Origin: Flavobacteriaceae bacterium
Lineage (GTDB): Bacteria; Bacteroidota; Bacteroidia; Flavobacteriales; Flavobacteriaceae
Direction: 5' to 3'
Assembly (NCBI GenBank): GCA_030613745.1
Contig: JAUWLK010000026.1
Coordinates: forward strand, 1 to 17,062
DNA: 17,062 nucleotides
Positions 13,692 to 17,062 of the stretch are shown here, in pieces (position 1 is the stretch's first letter; the number at the start of each line of letters is the position of its first letter). A program made the position numbers and the translations under genes. Under the pieces are notes generated by a model. That model saw nothing but the letters and a program-made list of their open reading frames with translations. It was not told the origin of the DNA and searched no databases.

Positions 13692-13730
13692 ATTCAATTA
13701 ACGAATATTTATAAAGAGATTCAAATTTTG

Positions 13731-13738
13731 TAGATTTG
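13731..13738 (+). promoter_or_regulatory. candidate -7 promoter element for idi
   Basis: TAGATTTG followed by C matches TAnnTTTG but ends only five bases before the idi ATG at 13744. Transcription would start at or next to the start codon, predicting a leaderless or nearly leaderless mRNA. No -33 TTG is evident. Confidence 0.42.
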
Positions 13739-13743
13739 CGAAG

Positions 13744-14259
13744 ATGAAACAAGAAAACGTTATATTGGTAAATGAACAAGACAAACAATTGGGTTTGATG
13801 CCTAAAATGGAAGCCCATGAAAAAGCACTTTTACATCGGGCTTTTTCTGTTTTTGTTTTTAATGAAAAAGGAGAATTATTATTACAACAACGTGCTGCTG
13901 ATAAATATCATTCTCCTAATTTATGGACAAATACCTGTTGTAGTCATCAAAGGGATGGAGAAACAAATATTGATGCTGGTAAAAGGCGATTACAAGAAGA
14001 AATGGGCTTAGCATGTGATTTGAAAGAAGTATTTTGGTTTGTGTATAAAGCACCATTTGACAATGGGTTAACCGAACACGAATTAGATCATGTAATGGTG
14101 GGTTATTTTAATGATGATCCGGTAATTAATAAAGAAGAAGTTGAAAGCTTTAAATGGATGACATTAAGAAATGTAAAAATAGATATGAAAAAATATCCTG
14201 AAAATTATACAGAATGGTTTAAAATTATTTTTAAAGAATATTATCAAAGATTAGTCTAA
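13744..14259 (+). CDS. idi: isopentenyl-diphosphate delta-isomerase, type I (Nudix)
   Basis: This 171-residue enzyme interconverts isopentenyl and dimethylallyl diphosphate for isoprenoid synthesis (quinones, carotenoids, undecaprenyl phosphate). The Nudix-fold type I signature is clear: metal and substrate residues near H25 and H31 in AHEKALLHRAFSVF, catalytic C66 in WTNTCCSHQ, the histidine at 68, RRLQEEMGL for the Nudix helix, and the glutamates of EHELDHV (111-117). The family more usually has proline after CCSH; here it is Q69. The next gene begins one base after this stop, so the two are cotranscribed and probably translationally coupled. Confidence 0.95.
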   Translation: MKQENVILVNEQDKQLGLMPKMEAHEKALLHRAFSVFVFNEKGELLLQQRAADKYHSPNLWTNTCCSHQRDGETNIDAGKRRLQEEMGLACDLKEVFWFVYKAPFDNGLTEHELDHVMVGYFNDDPVINKEEVESFKWMTLRNVKIDMKKYPENYTEWFKIIFKEYYQRLV

Positions 14260-14260
14260 T

Positions 14261-14671
14261 ATGCGAGTAACTGTAAATAGAAAAGCACATTTTAATGCTG
14301 CACACCGTTTGTATAATAATGAATGGACTGATGCCAGAAACTCTACAGTTTTTGGTAAATGCGCTAATCCTAATTATCATGGACATAATTATGAATTAAT
14401 TGTTTCCGTTACCGGAGAAATTCACCCAGAAACTGGATTTGTTATGGATATGAAAATTCTCAAAAACTTGATTCATATTGAGATTGAAGATCAATTTGAT
14501 CATAAAAATCTAAATGAAGAAGTTAGTGAATTTACTTCTTTGAATCCTACTGCAGAAAATATTTCAGTAGTTATTTGGAACAAACTCAGAGATAAAATCG
14601 ATTCAAAATTAGATTTATCAATAACGCTTTATGAAACGCCAAGAAATTTTGTAACTTATAGCGGAGAATAA
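14261..14671 (+). CDS. queD: 6-pyruvoyltetrahydropterin synthase/6-carboxytetrahydropterin synthase family enzyme
   Basis: This 136-residue T-fold enzyme acts on 7,8-dihydroneopterin triphosphate. Zinc ligands are H15 (FNAAHRL), H40 and H42 (YHGHNYE). Catalytic residues are C34, the D80-H81 pair in FDHKNLN, and E125 in LYETPRN. The active-site spacing is cysteine, five residues, then HGH (CANPNYHGH). This is the pattern of pyruvoyltetrahydropterin synthase (PTPS-II) and of eukaryotic PTPS, whereas canonical QueD of the queuosine pathway has cysteine, three residues, then HGH. Automated pipelines would call it queD, but a tetrahydropterin cofactor role is at least as likely. No queC, queE or queF, and no folE, is in the window. 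It is coupled to idi with a one-base gap. Confidence 0.85.
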   Translation: MRVTVNRKAHFNAAHRLYNNEWTDARNSTVFGKCANPNYHGHNYELIVSVTGEIHPETGFVMDMKILKNLIHIEIEDQFDHKNLNEEVSEFTSLNPTAENISVVIWNKLRDKIDSKLDLSITLYETPRNFVTYSGE

Positions 14672-14753
14672 ATTTTGTAGAAATTAGAATTTACTTATAA
14701 AACATATTTTGAGTTTTATTATAATTTATTAAAAGTAATTAAATAATATTTTC

Positions 14754-15566
14754 ATGCTCCAACATGTTTTTATAGTTTCAGATGGTACCGGTAGAACAGC
14801 ACAGCAATCATTAAAGGCAGCATTAGTTCAATTTGAATTTGTTGAAGTTGAACCATTTCTGCGACCTAATGTTCGTACTGAGCACCAAGTATTAGAAATT
14901 ATTGATGAAGCAGATAAGATTAATGGACTTATTATTCATACACTTGTGTCCAGAAAATTACGGCATTTAATTTTGAGAAAAGGTCGTCTTCACAATGTGC
15001 GTACTATTGATTTGATGGGACCTTTATTAGCACAATTATCACATCATTTTGAAAATACTCCAACAGAAAAACCAGGAATATTTCACAAGTTAAACAAAGC
15101 GTATTTTCAACGAATTGAAGCTATTGAATTTGCTCTTCGTCATGATGATGGTCAGCATGTTGAGGAATTGGATAAAGCTAATATTGTATTGTTAGGTGTT
15201 TCAAGAACTTTTAAAACACCGTTGAGTGTTTATATGGCATACAAGGGTTGGCGTGTAGCTAATATTCCCATTATATTAGGATTCCCTATTCCTGATATTG
15301 TTTTTAAACTACCACCTGAACGTATTTTTTGTTTGACAACTTTTCCTAGTAGATTAGTAAGATTAAGAAAAGTTAGGGATGCACATTTAGGCGGTTTAAC
15401 AGGAAATTATTCAGAGCTATTACATGTACAAGAAGAGTTAAATTATGCCAATAGAATTTTTAGACTATACACTGATTGGACAGTTATTAATGTTACAAAT
15501 AAACCAATTGAAGAAATATCATCAGAAATACTAACCGATATTCGAAAAAAAGGAGGGATTACATAA
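14754..15566 (+). CDS. pyruvate, phosphate dikinase/PEP synthase regulatory protein (DUF299 kinase-pyrophosphorylase)
   Basis: This 270-residue bifunctional regulator belongs to the PF03618 family, which phosphorylates a threonine on pyruvate phosphate dikinase or PEP synthase using ADP and reverses this with phosphate-dependent dephosphorylation. Hallmarks are the N-terminal VFIVSDGTGRTAQ (5-17), the IEAIEFALRHDDG stretch (121-133), and the P-loop GVSRTFKTPLSVY (148-160). The P-loop usually reads GVSRTSKTP; F153 replaces the second serine. Length fits the family (about 270). The target enzyme gene is not in the window, so PPDK versus PEP synthase cannot be decided. It ends 12 bases from the stop of the convergent deaminase gene. 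Confidence 0.92.
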   Translation: MLQHVFIVSDGTGRTAQQSLKAALVQFEFVEVEPFLRPNVRTEHQVLEIIDEADKINGLIIHTLVSRKLRHLILRKGRLHNVRTIDLMGPLLAQLSHHFENTPTEKPGIFHKLNKAYFQRIEAIEFALRHDDGQHVEELDKANIVLLGVSRTFKTPLSVYMAYKGWRVANIPIILGFPIPDIVFKLPPERIFCLTTFPSRLVRLRKVRDAHLGGLTGNYSELLHVQEELNYANRIFRLYTDWTVINVTNKPIEEISSEILTDIRKKGGIT

Positions 15567-15580
15567 TATCCTATGTTTTT
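15561..15580 (+). terminator. weak AU-rich hairpin and T-run after the PPDK regulator gene
   Basis: ACATA (15561-15565) and TATGT (15572-15576) can pair over a six-base loop and are followed by TTTT and further T-rich sequence. The stem is short and AT-rich and overlaps the stop codon, so it is at best a weak intrinsic terminator. Confidence 0.22.
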
Positions 15581-16586
15581 ATTTATTTAAATTATAATAA
15601 TCCTCCAACTCATTTAAATATTTTTGTTTAGTTTTTTCATCTATTAATGCATACTGAAATGAATTTTTAGCCAGCAGGTATAAATCATTTTTACTTAGAT
15701 TTAATGCTTTTTGAATTTCAATATAGTTTTGATTTACTTGACCACCAAAATAAGCAGGATCGTCAGAGTTTATTGTTACTTTCAATCCTAATTCCATCAT
15801 ATTTTTTAATGGATGATCTTTTAAATCATCAACTACCTGTAAGGCAGTATTTGATAATGGGCAAACTGTTAATGCGATATCGCGTTTTATAATTTCCTTA
15901 ACCAATGTTTGATCCTGTAAACAGTTATTACCATGATCAATTCTTTTGATCTTTAATATATCAATAGCTTCCCAAATATAATCAGCATCACCTTCTTCAC
16001 CGGCATGTGCCAATGGGATATAGCCCTCTTTGACTGAGGCTTCAAAAACATTTTTAAATTTTGATGGAGGATTTCCTTTTTCAGAAGAATCTAAACCTAT
16101 GGCAGTAATTTTATCCTTAAAAGGAATTGATTGTTCTAAAGTTTTAAAGGCATCTTCTTCAGATAAATGCCGTAAGTAACTCATAATTAGTAATGAAGTA
16201 ATTCCTAAATTTACTTCGGCATCATTGCAGGCTCTGGAAATACCATTTATTATTGTCACAAAAGAAATACCACGATCAGTATGTGTTTGAGGATCAAACA
16301 TAATTTCTGTATGTCGAACATTTTGTATTGCACATTTTTTAAGGTAACTATAGGTCAAATCGTAAAAATCTTGTTCATTTATTAATACACTGGCACCTTG
16401 ATAGTAGATATCTAAAAAATCTTGTAAACAATCAAATTGATAAGCTTTTTCAATTTCTTGAACTGTTTTATAGGGAATTTCAATTTTATTTCGTTTTGCA
16501 ATTTCAAACATTAAAGCTGGTTCAAAAGAGCCCTCTATGTGTAAATGTAACTCTGCTTTTGGTAAGTTTTCTATAAACTGTTTCAT
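15579..16586 (-). CDS. adenine deaminase/adenosine deaminase family enzyme (probably adenine deaminase)
   Basis: This 335-residue zinc-dependent amidohydrolase-superfamily TIM barrel acts in purine salvage. Zinc ligands are H14 and H16 (LHLHIEG), H194 (AHAGEEG) and D275. Catalytic residues are E197, H218 (RIDHGN) and D276 (NSDDPAYFGG). Several signatures favour the adenine deaminase branch (Aah1-like, adenine to hypoxanthine) over true adenosine deaminase: GLDSSEKGNPPSKF (164-177), CPLSN, and SDDPAYFGG with a Y-F-G-G run. A pipeline would likely write adenosine deaminase (add). It is divergent from the peroxiredoxin gene with a strong palindrome between them, and has a TAATTTTG promoter element upstream. 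Confidence 0.88.
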   Translation of the reverse strand: MKQFIENLPKAELHLHIEGSFEPALMFEIAKRNKIEIPYKTVQEIEKAYQFDCLQDFLDIYYQGASVLINEQDFYDLTYSYLKKCAIQNVRHTEIMFDPQTHTDRGISFVTIINGISRACNDAEVNLGITSLLIMSYLRHLSEEDAFKTLEQSIPFKDKITAIGLDSSEKGNPPSKFKNVFEASVKEGYIPLAHAGEEGDADYIWEAIDILKIKRIDHGNNCLQDQTLVKEIIKRDIALTVCPLSNTALQVVDDLKDHPLKNMMELGLKVTINSDDPAYFGGQVNQNYIEIQKALNLSKNDLYLLAKNSFQYALIDEKTKQKYLNELEDYYNLNK

Positions 16587-16605
16587 CTAAATTTATTTTG
16601 AAGGT

Positions 16606-16613
16606 CAAAATTA
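16606..16613 (-). promoter_or_regulatory. candidate -7 promoter element for the deaminase gene
   Basis: The reverse strand reads TAATTTTG, matching TAnnTTTG, with a TTG 16 bases further upstream, just below the usual spacing range. The predicted leader is about 13 bases. The putative -33 TTG falls inside the palindrome at 16620-16641. Confidence 0.42.
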
Positions 16614-16619
16614 AAACAA

Positions 16620-16641
16620 ATTTTATTATCAATAATAAAAT
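16620..16641. promoter_or_regulatory. 22-base palindrome between divergent deaminase and peroxiredoxin genes
   Basis: ATTTTATTAT (16620-16629), CA, ATAATAAAAT (16632-16641) forms a dyad with perfect ten-base arms. It covers the predicted -33 region of the deaminase promoter and lies 14 bases upstream of the peroxiredoxin ATG. It sits between divergent start sites, so it is not a terminator and is better explained as an operator. AT-dyads of this kind resemble Fur/PerR-family boxes, but the spacing differs from the published PerR consensus. Confidence 0.4.
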
Positions 16642-16655
16642 GTTGATATTTGTGT

Positions 16656-17062
16656 ATGAAAAAAATAATTATAGCATTATTATTTACTCTTTTATTAGTA
16701 TTTACATTTAATAAAATGATGAGTCAAACAAATAAATTAAAAATAGGCGATACCATACCGTTATTCATTTTAAAAGATCAGAACAACAATGATTTTGATA
16801 TAGAAAATTATCGTGGTAAAAAGCCATTGGTTATTTATTTTTATCCAAAAGATGACACACCAGGTTGTACAAAAGAAGCATGTTCTTTTCGTGATGAATT
16901 TGAAGTTTTTACTGATTTAAATGTTGAAGTAATAGGTATAAGTTCAGATGATGTTACATCACATAAGAATTTTGCAGATAAATATAATTTACCTTTTACT
17001 TTGCTTGCAGATACTGAAAAAAAAGTACGAAAACTTTTTGGAGTTCCTAAAAGTTTTTTGGG
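16656..17062 (+). CDS. BCP/PrxQ-type peroxiredoxin with N-terminal membrane or export segment (3' truncated by window)
   Basis: The ATG at 16656 opens a frame that continues to the window end (about 135 codons, no stop). The first 18 residues (MKKIIIALLFTLLLVFTF) form a hydrophobic signal or anchor. The thioredoxin-fold peroxiredoxin follows, with IGDTIPLFIL, the active site DDTPGCTKEACSFRDEF (66-82) and IGISSDDVTSHKNFADKY. The peroxidatic cysteine is C71 and the resolving cysteine C76, five residues apart as in atypical 2-Cys bacterioferritin comigratory proteins (BCP/PrxQ). Most BCPs are cytoplasmic and lack the leader, so this copy is probably periplasmic or inner-membrane anchored. No lipobox cysteine is seen. 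It reduces hydroperoxides with thioredoxin-like donors. It is divergent from the deaminase across a palindrome. A near-consensus GATATTTG sits just before the start. Confidence 0.88.
   Translation, partial: MKKIIIALLFTLLLVFTFNKMMSQTNKLKIGDTIPLFILKDQNNNDFDIENYRGKKPLVIYFYPKDDTPGCTKEACSFRDEFEVFTDLNVEVIGISSDDVTSHKNFADKYNLPFTLLADTEKKVRKLFGVPKSFL

Noticed and set aside
13662..13697. TTG start for the cyclophilin gene adding 12 residues
   Set aside because: The ATG at 13659-13661 gives a clean lipoprotein signal peptide, while the longer form puts polar residues in front of it and overlaps the TATATTTG promoter element.

Overview
The window looks like chromosomal DNA from a flavobacterium (Bacteroidota, probably Flavobacteriaceae). 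It is very AT-rich, and several genes are preceded by the Bacteroidota promoter element TAnnTTTG rather than a sigma70 -10 box or Shine-Dalgarno sequences. The gene families also fit: a THUMP-like/PG_1098-type methyltransferase, relaxed lipobox lipoproteins, an idi-PTPS pair, and a small HTH regulator paired with a membrane protein. No rRNA, tRNA, CRISPR array or transposase was found.

Layout. 1-168 (-) is the N-terminus of a SudB/NfnA-like FAD/NAD-binding protein. 169-475 is a 307-base AT-rich divergent intergenic region. 476-1237 (+) is a PhnP-like metallo-beta-lactamase-fold hydrolase. 1346-1992 (+) is a translationally coupled membrane protein and XRE regulator with a well-formed promoter and repeated AAAGTTT half-sites. 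2000-6830 (-) encodes an NAD-linked, Cys-type molybdenum formate dehydrogenase: a large catalytic subunit and a fused NuoE-NuoF-type subunit. Between these two genes sits a GxxExxY (PD-(D/E)XK nuclease-fold) gene, bracketed by inverted arrays of a CACAGAG heptamer repeated about every helical turn. 6916-9179 (-) is an AI-2E-family membrane protein followed by a class I methyltransferase. 9417-10361 (+) is a lipoprotein with two cupredoxin-like domains. 10378-12871 (-) is peptide-chain release factor 3 followed by an ATP-grasp ligase. 12936-13661 (-) is a lipoprotein cyclophilin. 13744-14671 (+) is isopentenyl-diphosphate isomerase plus a PTPS/QueD-family enzyme. 14754-15566 (+) is a pyruvate phosphate dikinase/PEP synthase regulatory protein. 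15579-16586 (-) is an adenine/adenosine deaminase-family enzyme. 16656-17062 (+) is a truncated, membrane-targeted BCP-type peroxiredoxin.

How the genes fit together. The formate dehydrogenase subunits should oxidise formate to CO2 and pass electrons through iron-sulfur clusters to FMN and NAD+. Most other genes are unrelated housekeeping or metabolic functions in one- to three-gene units.

The most unusual points are: the GxxExxY cassette with its flanking heptamer arrays inside the formate dehydrogenase locus; loss of all four ligands of the His/Cys3 [4Fe-4S] cluster in the catalytic subunit; and a 22-base palindrome between the divergent deaminase and peroxiredoxin genes. I found no clearly new multi-gene defence or mobile system. 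The GxxExxY cassette is the closest candidate.
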